Position numbers and translations under genes: made by a program | From: Paenibacillus nuruki | GTDB lineage: Bacteria > Bacillota > Bacilli > Paenibacillales > Paenibacillaceae | Assembly (NCBI RefSeq): GCF_001721045.1 | Contig: NZ_MDER01000030.1 | Coordinates: forward strand, 62,001-126,000 | Direction: 5' to 3' | Length of the DNA: 64,000 bases | Notes under the pieces: generated by a model | Databases searched by the model: none | What the model was told of the DNA's origin: nothing | Seen by the model: the letters and a program-made list of their open reading frames with translations, nothing else | Part shown: positions 1-8,512 of the stretch, piece by piece | Layout: every line of letters begins with the position of its first letter | How positions within the stretch are numbered: position 1 is the first letter of the stretch

Positions 1-351
1 CTGAAGTTCGTACATGGCTAGTTTGTAATTGATTTCTTCTAGATGTTTTAATTCTTCTTCAATATGTTTTTGTATTTCTAATTTATGATTTTTCAACATT
101 TCTTGTCTTTCTACAAAAGTGATATTGCCTGCTTCAAAAAGCTCTTTATATTCTTTTATTTTAGCAATAGACATGCCAGTTTCTCGAAGGCAACGAATAA
201 AAGAAAGCCAGTCTATATTTTGTTCAGTATAGACCCGTCTCCCTTTTTCATCGCGAGATATGTTTGGTAGTATGCCCTGCTCTTCATAAAATCGCAGTGT
301 TTTTGCAGATATATTTACATTTTCAACTACATAATTCATAGAATACGTCAT
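1..351 (-). CDS. MerR-family transcriptional regulator, 3' end cut by window edge
   Basis: The first 117 codons are present, reading leftwards off the window edge. The N-terminus is a MerR winged helix-turn-helix: residues 1-22 contain ISAKTLRFYEEQGILP, followed by a basic wing (DEKGRRVYTEQ) and the second helical pair (WLSFIRCLRETGMSIAKIKEY). A helical, probably coiled-coil dimerisation region begins near residue 80. The start at 351 is preceded by GGTGGAGA at good spacing. It is divergent from the flavin oxidoreductase at 528, and the gap holds two palindromes, so it probably controls itself and that gene. The effector domain lies outside the window and the inducer cannot be inferred. Confidence 0.85.
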   Translation of the reverse strand, partial: MTYSMNYVVENVNISAKTLRFYEEQGILPNISRDEKGRRVYTEQNIDWLSFIRCLRETGMSIAKIKEYKELFEAGNITFVERQEMLKNHKLEIQKHIEEELKHLEEINYKLAMYELQ

Positions 352-372
352 ATTATTTGTCTCCACCTTTTA

Positions 373-389
373 GTTACAGTTACTGTAAC
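373..389. promoter_or_regulatory. Palindromic operator upstream of merR
   Basis: GTTACAGTTACTGTAAC is a perfect 7-3-7 inverted repeat 22 bases upstream of the MerR start codon. Its position and dyad form fit autoregulation by a MerR-family dimer. Binding is inferred. Confidence 0.5.
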
Positions 390-479
390 CTAATCATAGC
401 ACGAAAGTGAATAGAGAAACTAGCATATTTGTTGTAACGCTATATAAAATTAACCTTTACTTCCCCTTACGTCAACCAA

Positions 480-497
480 TTACAATAACTATTGTAA
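480..497. promoter_or_regulatory. Palindrome upstream of the flavin oxidoreductase
   Basis: TTACAATA-AC-TATTGTAA is a perfect 8-2-8 inverted repeat ending 30 bases before the oxidoreductase start. It resembles the palindrome at 373-389 in its TTAC/GTAA ends. It is a plausible second site for the divergent MerR regulator. Confidence 0.4.
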
Positions 498-527
498 AGA
501 AAATATAAGACAAAGAGGGCTAACCAT

Positions 528-1640
528 ATGAATACAAAATATAGCAAGCTATTTGACTCATTTACTTTTAAAAGTGGAGTGACTATCAAAAACAGAGTGG
601 TTATGGCACCGATGACTACATGGGCAAGTAATGAAGATCTTACCGTTTCCGAGGAAGAAATTAGCTATTATCAAGAACGTGTGAATGGTGTTGGACTGGT
701 GATTACAGGATGTACGCATGTGACGCCGAATGGACAAGGGTTTACACATGAATTTGCCGGATACGATGATGCATTTATTCCTAGTTTACGTAAATTAGCG
801 GATGCCGCTAAAAGTGGTGGAGCACCTGCGATCTTACAAATTTTTCATGCAGGGAATAAAGCTTTGCCTGAACTGGATGTAGTGAGTGCAAGTGCATTAG
901 CATCTGAGGTTACGGCGCTTGGATCAACAGCAGCAGCAAGAGAATTATCCCACGAAGAAATTCTTGCGATGATTCAAGCCTTTGGGGATACAACAAAAAG
1001 AGCGATTGAAGCGGGATACGATGGTGTTGAGATTCATGGAGCGCACGGGTTTTTGATTCAAAACTTCTGGTCACCGTCGACTAACCAACGGACAGATCAA
1101 TGGGGCGGTACGCTTGAAAATCGGTTACGTTTTCCAATGGCTATTATTGAAGAAATCAAATCTGTTATTGCAAAATATGCTACCAAGCCGTTCATGCTAG
1201 GATATCGCTTCTCACCAGAAGAATCATCCAAATCAGATGGATTGCGTATGAAAGATACGTATCAATTAATTGATTTTCTGGTAGAACAAGATTTAGATTA
1301 TATCCATGCTTCGTTAGATCATTTATCCTCCAAACCAGTAGATGCACAAGATGACAAAACAAGACTTGCATTGATTTTGGAAAAAGCAAACGGTAGAGTA
1401 CCTGTATTAGCAGCAGGTTCTGTGACAACAGCAGACCAAGCTCTTGAACATGTAGAATCAGGATTACCACTGATTGCACTTGGACATACATTAATAATGA
1501 ATCCTGATTGGGTGGAAAAAGTAGAAATCGGGCGTGAGTCTGAAATTACTTCCGAATTAAATCTTTCCCGTATTCAGCTTCCAGAAAAATTGGTAACCAT
1601 TCTTAAAAATTCACCAGGTTGGTTTAATATTAGCGAATAA
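528..1640 (+). CDS. Old yellow enzyme family NAD(P)H:flavin oxidoreductase (YqiG-like)
   Basis: This 370-residue FMN-dependent TIM-barrel ene-reductase would reduce activated C=C bonds with NAD(P)H in the cytoplasm. The N-terminus has the family pattern NRVVMAPMTTW. The substrate/FMN signature HGAHGFLIQNFWSPSTNQRTD lies near residues 165-186 and is followed by WGG and an arginine-rich helix (ENRLRFP). The glycine-rich phosphate-binding loop is LAAGSV near residue 300. Length and composition resemble Bacillus YqiG. AGAGGG precedes the ATG. The divergent MerR gene suggests induction by an electrophile or oxidant, which is an inference. Confidence 0.9.
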   Translation: MNTKYSKLFDSFTFKSGVTIKNRVVMAPMTTWASNEDLTVSEEEISYYQERVNGVGLVITGCTHVTPNGQGFTHEFAGYDDAFIPSLRKLADAAKSGGAPAILQIFHAGNKALPELDVVSASALASEVTALGSTAAARELSHEEILAMIQAFGDTTKRAIEAGYDGVEIHGAHGFLIQNFWSPSTNQRTDQWGGTLENRLRFPMAIIEEIKSVIAKYATKPFMLGYRFSPEESSKSDGLRMKDTYQLIDFLVEQDLDYIHASLDHLSSKPVDAQDDKTRLALILEKANGRVPVLAAGSVTTADQALEHVESGLPLIALGHTLIMNPDWVEKVEIGRESEITSELNLSRIQLPEKLVTILKNSPGWFNISE

Positions 1641-1671
1641 AGTAAGATAATTAGTACTATACAAATATATT

Positions 1672-1707
1672 AAAAAAGAGAACCTTCTTAGATGAGTTCT
1701 CTTTTTT
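1672..1707. terminator. Bidirectional intrinsic terminator
   Basis: AAAAAAGAGAAC pairs with GTTCTCTTTTTT across a 12-base loop, closing the oxidoreductase transcript. The remaining gap to 1916 shows nothing beyond the AGGAGG site at about 1902-1909. Confidence 0.85.
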
Positions 1708-1916
1708 ATTGTTTACTAAGATACATAAATTTGACTACGATTGGAGAAAATAATAGAGGATGATGAGGATTTAGTAGAGATTGATCCTGTAAATGAAGTA
1801 AATGAATAAATACGAATGAGCGAATAAAAAATAAGTAAAATCCATATTTCTCTATGTTTTCCGATTAGATACCTCCTCAACGGGTAAAAAATAACAAAAG
1901 GAAGAGGAGGAATATA

Positions 1917-3068
1917 ATGCTTAATATGAAATCAAAAGGGAAAATGATTACAGTTGCTTTATTACTCGCTTTACCTCTATCTACAGCTACAGGAACGATC
2001 CAATCGTTAACTTTAGGACAGACGGCTGTTGCAGCTACATCTTCTACAACTGCTACTACATCGAAGCTTACAGACTCTTTGAAAGGTGGCTATACCGTCG
2101 CAGCGACCAAGCTAGATGTACCTTGGTCTATACAGTTCTCTGGCAATACCGTCTATATCACACAACGTGGTGGAGGCATTGTCCAGATTAAGAACGGTAA
2201 GCAAACGGTACAAAAAGTGCAGACCAAAAAGCCACTTCGTGTTGTAGGTGAAGCAGGACTGACAGGCTTCGTACTCGATCCTAAATTTACTACAAATAAA
2301 ATGGCTTATATTTATCATGCGTATGAGAAAAATGGTGAAGGATTCAACCGAATTGTCAAAGTGAAGTTAGTCGGCAATGTCTGGAAAGAACAAAGCAAGC
2401 TAGTGGAAGGCATTCCCGGCGGACGTATTCATGAAGGTGGACGTTTAGCGTTTGGCCCAGACGGTATGTTGTATAGTACAGCCGGTGAAACGAATCGCAG
2501 AGAGCTTTCTCAAGATCTGAAAAGCTTAGGTGGCAAAATTCTGCGCATGACATCTACAGGCAAAATCCCTAAAGACAATCCGATCAAAAATTCATATGTC
2601 TATGCTTATGGACTACGCAACTCGCAAGGGATTGCATGGACATCTGACGGCAAATTATATGCATCCGATCATGGCCCAAGTGGCGCTCCCATCCCGGGCG
2701 GTGGCACAGATCGCACAGGTCTGGATGAAATGAATCTGATTAAGCCCGGTTCTAACTATGGCTGGCCTAAGATTATGGGCAACGAAACCGCACCAAATAT
2801 GGTTTCTCCGCTCTATGTCGCTAGTTCCAAAGCGATCGCTCCATCCGGTATCGCTACGACTCCAGATGATACAATACTTGTTGCCACACTGGCAGGGAAG
2901 AGTCTAAAAGAATTTGACCCTGTTTCCAAAAAAATGACCGATATCTTAACAGATGTGGGACGTGTCCGTGATGTAGCAGTATACAACGGTAAGATTTATG
3001 TGATCACCAACAACACCGCAGGCGGAACACCAGAGAAAAATGATGATCGCTTGCTAATTTTAAAATAA
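1917..3068 (+). CDS. Secreted PQQ-dependent sugar dehydrogenase-like (GSDH/YliI family) protein
   Basis: The 383-residue product has a Sec signal peptide: KSKGK, then a hydrophobic run, ending near AVAA (about residue 40). The mature part is a six-bladed beta-propeller of the soluble aldose/sorbosone dehydrogenase family. Visible motifs are GEAGLTGFVLDP, IHEGGRLAFGPDGMLY with the family histidine and calcium/PQQ region, LGGKILRM, and YGLRNSQGIAW. The family oxidises aldose sugars using PQQ; no PQQ biosynthesis gene is visible here, so the cofactor would have to come from elsewhere or the protein may have another role. GAGGAGG sits 8 bases before the ATG. It is flanked by terminators and looks monocistronic. 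Confidence 0.85.
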   Translation: MLNMKSKGKMITVALLLALPLSTATGTIQSLTLGQTAVAATSSTTATTSKLTDSLKGGYTVAATKLDVPWSIQFSGNTVYITQRGGGIVQIKNGKQTVQKVQTKKPLRVVGEAGLTGFVLDPKFTTNKMAYIYHAYEKNGEGFNRIVKVKLVGNVWKEQSKLVEGIPGGRIHEGGRLAFGPDGMLYSTAGETNRRELSQDLKSLGGKILRMTSTGKIPKDNPIKNSYVYAYGLRNSQGIAWTSDGKLYASDHGPSGAPIPGGGTDRTGLDEMNLIKPGSNYGWPKIMGNETAPNMVSPLYVASSKAIAPSGIATTPDDTILVATLAGKSLKEFDPVSKKMTDILTDVGRVRDVAVYNGKIYVITNNTAGGTPEKNDDRLLILK

Positions 3069-3122
3069 GTAAGAGTTATTCTGATTAGATCATAAGATGA
3101 ACAGAGTATTAAAATAAACAAT

Positions 3123-3170
3123 AAAAAGAAGCAATTAGGAAAAGATACGCTATCCTGATTGCTTCTTTTT
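3123..3170. terminator. Intrinsic terminator
   Basis: AAAAAGAAGCAAT...AGGA pairs with TCCT...ATTGCTTCTTTTT and ends in a T run, downstream of the sugar dehydrogenase. Confidence 0.85.
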
Positions 3171-3227
3171 CATTTTATTTAGGTGAAGTGTTATGATGAA
3201 ATTTAATACAGCCTGAAGGGAGTACCT

Positions 3228-4079
3228 ATGAAGAGTACAAAGTTAATTATTGTTGAAGGTCTTATGGGATCAGGCAAAACGTCTACAGCGTCTTTTCTCC
3301 AAAAATACTTGGAGCAACAGCATATACAAGCTAGTGTATTTCTTGAAGGTGATCTGGATCATCCTGTCGATTTTGAAAGTGTAGCTTGTCTAAATGAGGA
3401 CGAATATCGCTCGTTATTACGACAGTTTGAACATGATAAAGAGTGTATTCAGCAAATGGTTCACTCGCAAGGATCCAATCATTTTTTCTTTTATCAAAAA
3501 GCAAAACAGATATTAAACGATACATTTTCAGATGATCTATATACATATATAGCAACTTACGATATTTACGAATTACCATTAGCCAGACATTGCGAATTGC
3601 TTTTACAGAGTTGGAGAGACTTTGTAGATCGTGTAGCTGATAAGGATGAAGTGGTTGTTTTGGAATGTTGTTTTTTTCAAAATCCAATGTGTATGTTATT
3701 AGCTAAAAGTAATGCCGATCAGGCAGTCATTACGCAGTATATTCTTGAGCTTGCTGATATCATTAAGCCACTTCAACCTGTGCTTATTTATCTATATCAA
3801 GAAGATATCAGTAGAACATTACATCGAGTGAGTGCAGAACGATCCTCTGAATGGTTAGACTTTGTCATCTGGTATTATACAGAACAAGAATATGGCAAAT
3901 CATATCAATTAAGCGGGGTAGAGGGACTGATAGAATGTCTGCAAGTGCGAAGAAGATTGGAATTAGAGATTTTGGAGCAGTTGAATATGAATAAATTGTT
4001 GATTGATAACTCAGTAATTAATGGGGAACAAACACAGCAAAAGCTTATAGATTATTTAAATGAGTTGAAGAATAGCTAA
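3228..4079 (+). CDS. P-loop NTPase, kinase-like, unassigned substrate
   Basis: The 283-residue cytoplasmic protein opens with a beta strand and a Walker A loop, GLMGSGKT (residues 11-18). It continues with a kinase-like alpha/beta fold. VVVLECCFFQNP near residue 145 could be the Walker B-type strand, and VLIYLYQEDISRTLHRV near 187 resembles the lid/arginine region of nucleoside or thymidylate kinases. Many cysteines and histidines occur in the middle. I do not recognise a specific substrate. GAAGGGAG precedes the ATG. The gene stands alone between terminators. Confidence 0.75.
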   Translation: MKSTKLIIVEGLMGSGKTSTASFLQKYLEQQHIQASVFLEGDLDHPVDFESVACLNEDEYRSLLRQFEHDKECIQQMVHSQGSNHFFFYQKAKQILNDTFSDDLYTYIATYDIYELPLARHCELLLQSWRDFVDRVADKDEVVVLECCFFQNPMCMLLAKSNADQAVITQYILELADIIKPLQPVLIYLYQEDISRTLHRVSAERSSEWLDFVIWYYTEQEYGKSYQLSGVEGLIECLQVRRRLELEILEQLNMNKLLIDNSVINGEQTQQKLIDYLNELKNS

Positions 4080-4141
4080 TTGTAGTTCATATATTCGTAT
4101 AATAGAACCCGTTTAGTTGGTATCGTAAATGAACACTAAAC

Positions 4142-4189
4142 AAAAGAGGTTCTTCCAGATACATAGTATCTAGGAGAACCTCTTTTTTT
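4142..4189. terminator. Bidirectional terminator between convergent genes
   Basis: AAAAGAGGTTCTTCC pairs with GGAGAACCTCTTTTTT, an A/T-flanked stem that can stop both the P-loop gene and the leftward siderophore operon. Confidence 0.85.
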
Positions 4190-4219
4190 ATCTTTTATGA
4201 TGCTACGCTACAGTGATCT

Positions 4220-5032
4220 TTACACCGTAACTCCACCTCCATGATACCGTCCCTTCGGCACAACCAACGGCGAACCTGAAATGGGATCTTCAATCACGGT
4301 ACAATCCAATCCGAAAATCTCTTTCACTCGTTCACTGGTGACCACTTCCGCAGGAGTACCTTCTGCAACCAGCTTGCCCGTATGAAGAGCAAAGATATGA
4401 TCTGCATATCGTGCCGACAAGTTGATATCATGAAGTACCATCACAATCGTAGTGCCATGCTTGCGATTCAGATCGGTCAACAGATCGAGAATCTCTACTT
4501 GATAGGTGATATCTAGAAAAGTGGTCGGTTCATCCAGAAATAAAATATCCGTTTGTTGCGCGAGTGCCATCGCAATCCAGACCCGTTGACGTTGTCCGCC
4601 AGACAGCTCGTCGATATTATGATTAGCGAATTGCGTAATATCCATAATCGTCATCGCTTCTGCAACAGCTTCATAATCTTTTTTGCTCCAGCTTCCGAAC
4701 ATCTTCTGATGAGGGAACCGTCCTCTACCGACTAGATCAGCAACAGAGATGCCTTCTGGCACGATAGGAGACTGGGGAAGCAGTCCGATAATGCGGGCTA
4801 AGGCTTTGGCAGGGAATTTACTTATCGGCTTACTATCCAGTGTTACGTGACCGGAAGTAGGTTTGATCAATCGAGCTAATGTTTTGAGTAGCGTCGATTT
4901 ACCGCAACCATTTGAACCGATGATCACACTGATTTGGTGACTCGGTATCGTGAGGTCTACGCCGTGAATAACGGTTTTATTTTCATATCCTGCTACTAAT
5001 TGTTCCGCTTGAAAAAGATGTGTCGGCTTCAT
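4220..5032 (-). CDS. Ferric-siderophore ABC transporter ATP-binding protein (FecE/FepC type)
   Basis: The 270-residue ATPase is the last gene of the operon. It has Walker A GSNGCGKST near residue 40, the Q-loop region LLPQSP, the ABC signature LSGGQRQRVWIAMALAQ, Walker B DILFLDEPTTFLD and the switch histidine in MVLHDINLSARYA. These features define iron-chelate import ATPases such as YusV and FecE. The start codon overlaps the stop of the preceding permease as TAATG, which indicates translational coupling. It would energise the two FecCD permeases. Confidence 0.93.
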   Translation of the reverse strand: MKPTHLFQAEQLVAGYENKTVIHGVDLTIPSHQISVIIGSNGCGKSTLLKTLARLIKPTSGHVTLDSKPISKFPAKALARIIGLLPQSPIVPEGISVADLVGRGRFPHQKMFGSWSKKDYEAVAEAMTIMDITQFANHNIDELSGGQRQRVWIAMALAQQTDILFLDEPTTFLDITYQVEILDLLTDLNRKHGTTIVMVLHDINLSARYADHIFALHTGKLVAEGTPAEVVTSERVKEIFGLDCTVIEDPISGSPLVVPKGRYHGGGVTV

Positions 5033-6063
5033 TATAGTTCCCCCTTTTGATTCATTCGGATCAGCAAGAAGATCAGATAAGGCGCTCCGAGTAATCCAGT
5101 AATGATACCTACGGGGAATCTGTACTCAAACGCAAATTGTCCGATCAGATCGGCAGCTAGCACTAGATTCACACCGACCAATCCTGCGGGCATAATATTA
5201 GACGAACCTACGCCTACTAATCTTTTGGCAATTGGCCCAGCTAGAAAGGAGACAAAAGCAATCGGCCCTGTAGTCGCTGTCGCGATCGCCACCATACAGA
5301 CCGAGCTCACAATCAGTGCAATCCGTGTGCGATCCGTGTTCACACCTAATGAGAAAGCAGATTGCTCTCCCAATTCTAAGATGCTCAAGTGCTTGCTAAG
5401 TCCAATAATTAGCGGTGAACAGATCAGCACAATAATGATCAGTGGCGGTAATTCACGCATCTGCGAACCGTTCAGACTACCTGTTAACCACCGAAGGGCT
5501 GAAGGAATATCTTGTTGAGCACTGATCAATAACAGATAAGAAATCACTGCATCCAGCATTGCCTGAATACCGATACCAATCAGAATTAAACGTCCAATCG
5601 AAAAGACTTTGCCTCTAGATAATATATAAATAAAAATAACGGTAATCAGCCCTGCAACCACAGAAGCAATCGAGATGACTGCATTACTAGCATGCAGAAT
5701 CACAATACAAAAAACAGCTGCTGCGCTGGCACCTGAGGTAATCCCGATCACATTTGGATTCGCAAGTGGATTACGTAATATCGTCTGAAAAGTATAGCCA
5801 GCTACGCCAAAGGCAAATCCTGCAAACAGTCCTGCTAACATACGTGGTAAGCGAATCGTACTGACTGCAAAAGATACACCTTTGATCTTTTCTCCTGATA
5901 GAGCACGAATAACATCACCCAGTGGATAGATGGTATTGCCTAGTACAAGCATCGCGCAACATAGACCAACAGCAATGATAGCAAGCAGACTGGTCACAAT
6001 GAACCAGCGGCGATGGCGTTGACGTCTGCCTGCTTGGATAAATTCAATCGCAGCTTGGCTCAT
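5032..6063 (-). CDS. FecCD-family siderophore permease, second subunit
   Basis: The 343-residue polytopic membrane protein has about nine to ten hydrophobic segments and family motifs: RLPRMLAGLFAGFAFGVAG, LANPNVIGITSGA, and GPIAFVSFLAGPIAKRL near the C-terminus (ATPase-contact region). It forms the translocation heterodimer with the product of 6060-7100. Its start overlaps the upstream stop as ATGA, and its own stop overlaps the ATPase start. Confidence 0.92.
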   Translation of the reverse strand: MSQAAIEFIQAGRRQRHRRWFIVTSLLAIIAVGLCCAMLVLGNTIYPLGDVIRALSGEKIKGVSFAVSTIRLPRMLAGLFAGFAFGVAGYTFQTILRNPLANPNVIGITSGASAAAVFCIVILHASNAVISIASVVAGLITVIFIYILSRGKVFSIGRLILIGIGIQAMLDAVISYLLLISAQQDIPSALRWLTGSLNGSQMRELPPLIIIVLICSPLIIGLSKHLSILELGEQSAFSLGVNTDRTRIALIVSSVCMVAIATATTGPIAFVSFLAGPIAKRLVGVGSSNIMPAGLVGVNLVLAADLIGQFAFEYRFPVGIITGLLGAPYLIFLLIRMNQKGEL

Positions 6064-7100
6064 AATGAACGCACTTTCGAGCGCATCGCTACTACGATTA
6101 AGATAGGAGCTCCTATAAAGGCAGTGACGATTCCCACTTCAAGCTCACCCGGATTACTGATCAGTCTGCCGCCGACATCAGATACCGTCAAAATAATAGC
6201 CCCTGTGATCGCAGACATAGGAATCACAAACCGCAAGTCGGCTCCCAGAATCAGCCGTATCACATGAGTAGCAAGTAGACCAACAAATCCTATCGGGCCA
6301 GCAAGTGCAGTCGCTGCTCCACATAATAAAACTCCTGCCAAAGCGGCGATCAATCGTAGGGTGCCCGTACGTACACCAAGACCTGTAGCCACATCATCAC
6401 CAAGTGCTAACGCATTTAGTGCAGGTGCAGTGATAAAGCCAATCAATAAGCCGACTGCCAAAAACGGGATAAAGGTAGCTATCGCACTCCAATTTGCAGA
6501 GCCGACGCTACCTACTTGCCAGAATCTAAATTGATCCATCACATACGAGCGAGGAATCATAATCGCTGTTACGAGTGAAGATAGAGCTGCACTGGTTGCT
6601 GCACCGGCTAAGACCAGCTTGATCGGTGTAGCTCCGCCACGACCCATCGAACCAATCCCGAATACAAATACCGCGGTGATCGCTGCTCCAGCCAGAGCTA
6701 ACCAGATATACTGATTGGCATGACTAATATTAAGAAAAGCGATCCCAAAAACCACAAACAAGGACGCTCCTGTATTCACTCCTAATATACTGGGATCAGC
6801 AATCGGATTACGGGTGACTGCTTGCATCAATGCACCGGATACGCCAAGAGCTGCTCCACAACATAAGCTGAACACTGTGCGAGAAATGCGTTTACGTACA
6901 ATATTAGCGCCGTAACTATCGACATTCGGATAAAATAACCCGTCTATTAATTCGTGCCATCCTATTGATCTTGAACCTAAGACCAGGGAGGCAATAGCAG
7001 TGAACCCGAGCAAGATCAAGCAAATGATCAGCACCCATACGAAGTTTTTAGGCATATGTGAGTGTAAGTGTTTCTCATTTGAAAGAGTTGAACTATCCAT
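6060..7100 (-). CDS. FecCD-family siderophore permease, first subunit
   Basis: The 346-residue inner-membrane permease carries the same signatures as its partner: RKRISRTVFSLCCGAALGVSG, PIADPSILGVNTGA, and AGPIGFVGLLATHVIRLILG. An additional soluble N-terminal extension of about 20 residues precedes the first membrane segment. The start codon overlaps the end of the binding-protein gene by 8 bases, so the transcript is tightly packed. Confidence 0.92.
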   Translation of the reverse strand: MDSSTLSNEKHLHSHMPKNFVWVLIICLILLGFTAIASLVLGSRSIGWHELIDGLFYPNVDSYGANIVRKRISRTVFSLCCGAALGVSGALMQAVTRNPIADPSILGVNTGASLFVVFGIAFLNISHANQYIWLALAGAAITAVFVFGIGSMGRGGATPIKLVLAGAATSAALSSLVTAIMIPRSYVMDQFRFWQVGSVGSANWSAIATFIPFLAVGLLIGFITAPALNALALGDDVATGLGVRTGTLRLIAALAGVLLCGAATALAGPIGFVGLLATHVIRLILGADLRFVIPMSAITGAIILTVSDVGGRLISNPGELEVGIVTAFIGAPILIVVAMRSKVRSL

Positions 7101-8169
7101 TTACTTTATCAGCAGCAGCACCGATTAATTTCAAATATTCATCGATGGTGTATGAAATCGAAAGTGGATTAGGTGTTCCAGCAGCTACCAAAGGAGTATC
7201 GCTTGTGATAAACGCTACTGAACCTCTTTGAATTGCAGGAATTTTACCAAGCAATGGATCTGCTTTGACGGCTTGATACAATTTGTCATCGCCATATCCG
7301 ATTAAGATATCGGCATCGTTTAATACTTCTGCATTTTCAGCACTCAAGTTTAAAGAATAGCTTTTTGGATCTTTGATTTCTTTTGTTATACTTGCTGGAG
7401 CATCCATGCCTAATTCTTTTAAGAACGATACACGAGAATCAGCAGGCGTATAAATATGAAGTTTGGACATATCCGTATCGGAGAAATTCACCCATACGAC
7501 TGTTTTACCTTTGATTTGCGGATAAGCACTTAGCTTGTCGTTGACTAATTTTTCGGTATCTTTGATCAATTGTTCGCCTTGCGCTTTCATACCCATTCCT
7601 GTCGCATTGAGCAATACTTGTTCACGCCAAGTGGTTGCCCAAGGAGCTGTTGGATAAGCGACAACAGGAGCAATCTGACTGAGTGTATCGTAATCTTCTT
7701 GCGTAATACCAGAGTATGCTGCAAGAATAACATCTGGATTAGAATCGGAAATCGCTTCAAAATCTAGACCATCGGTATCTTGGAAAACGTTCGGATTTTT
7801 CACACCAAGCTCATCTAGCTTTTTGGCTGTCCATGGCAAAAGTCCACTACCATCTTGAACTCCAAAGTTCGCTGCTGAAAAGCCGACAGGGACCACACCT
7901 AGAGCAAGTGCTACATCTTGGTTCGCCCATTGTACTGTAGCTACACGTTCAGGTTTGCTTTCGATCACAGCCTCGCCTAGAGCATGCTTGATCACGATTG
8001 GATACTCTGTTGTATCTGCTGGTGTAGCGGCTGCCTCTGTATTCGTTGTTTCTGTTGGAGCTGGAGTTGTTGTAGAAGCCGCTTGGTTGTTGGAACAACC
8101 AACGAGAGCAACAATCGACATGATTAAGATCAGTACCGCGGTAAAAGATAATTTCTGTCTAGTATTCAT
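7093..8169 (-). CDS. Iron-siderophore-binding lipoprotein
   Basis: This 358-residue first gene of the operon is a periplasmic-binding-protein-type lipoprotein. The signal ends in a lipobox, LVGC, with the acylated cysteine at residue 25, followed by a Thr/Ala/Pro-rich tether to about residue 53. The body has the type III (FhuD/FeuA-like) layout: PERVATVQWANQDVALALG, then a long backbone helix, then NDADILIGYG and a C-terminal helix. It would deliver ferric siderophore to the permeases encoded downstream. AAAGGGGAT precedes the ATG. Transcription is probably Fur-repressed. The chelated siderophore cannot be told from sequence. Confidence 0.92.
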   Translation of the reverse strand: MNTRQKLSFTAVLILIMSIVALVGCSNNQAASTTTPAPTETTNTEAAATPADTTEYPIVIKHALGEAVIESKPERVATVQWANQDVALALGVVPVGFSAANFGVQDGSGLLPWTAKKLDELGVKNPNVFQDTDGLDFEAISDSNPDVILAAYSGITQEDYDTLSQIAPVVAYPTAPWATTWREQVLLNATGMGMKAQGEQLIKDTEKLVNDKLSAYPQIKGKTVVWVNFSDTDMSKLHIYTPADSRVSFLKELGMDAPASITKEIKDPKSYSLNLSAENAEVLNDADILIGYGDDKLYQAVKADPLLGKIPAIQRGSVAFITSDTPLVAAGTPNPLSISYTIDEYLKLIGAAADKVNG

Positions 8170-8281
8170 AGTGATCCCCTTTCGTACCCGAACATGATTG
8201 TTAATGGTACTTAGTCTCTGATTTTGGTGTTGATTATCTTAAATGAGTAAACTCAAATGAAATATAAGCATATGTAATACA

Positions 8282-8296
8282 TGATAATGATTATCA
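8282..8296. promoter_or_regulatory. Fur box of the siderophore operon
   Basis: TGATAATGATTATCA is a perfect 7-1-7 match to the Gram-positive Fur consensus. On the minus strand it lies just downstream of the -10 element at 8305-8310, so bound Fur would cover the transcription start. The 8170-8512 gap holds this site, the promoter and the ribosome binding sites of the divergent genes. Confidence 0.9.
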
Positions 8297-8304
8297 ACCT
8301 CAAT

Positions 8305-8334
8305 AATATAGCGTTTTATCTCTAGCAGTGTCAA
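8305..8334 (-). promoter_or_regulatory. SigmaA promoter of the siderophore operon
   Basis: On the minus strand TTGACA (8334-8329) is followed after 18 bases by TATATT (8310-8305). It drives the binding protein, two permeases and the ATPase. Confidence 0.75.
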
Positions 8335-8512
8335 TGAAAAAGTGGCAATTTAATAAGGAAATTCATCATATTTCTTCACTTTTCGCCAAAGTATGTAAGC
8401 ATTGTTATAATAAACTTTTTTACATCATAAGCAGGTAGTGGTTTACAATATATTTATAGATATTTCAATGAAATCGTAGATGATTAATCTCAAGAAAGCA
8501 GGATATTATAAA

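Noticed and set aside
5102-5518. 138-codon plus-strand frame
   Set aside because: Antisense to the FecCD permease, without a start site.
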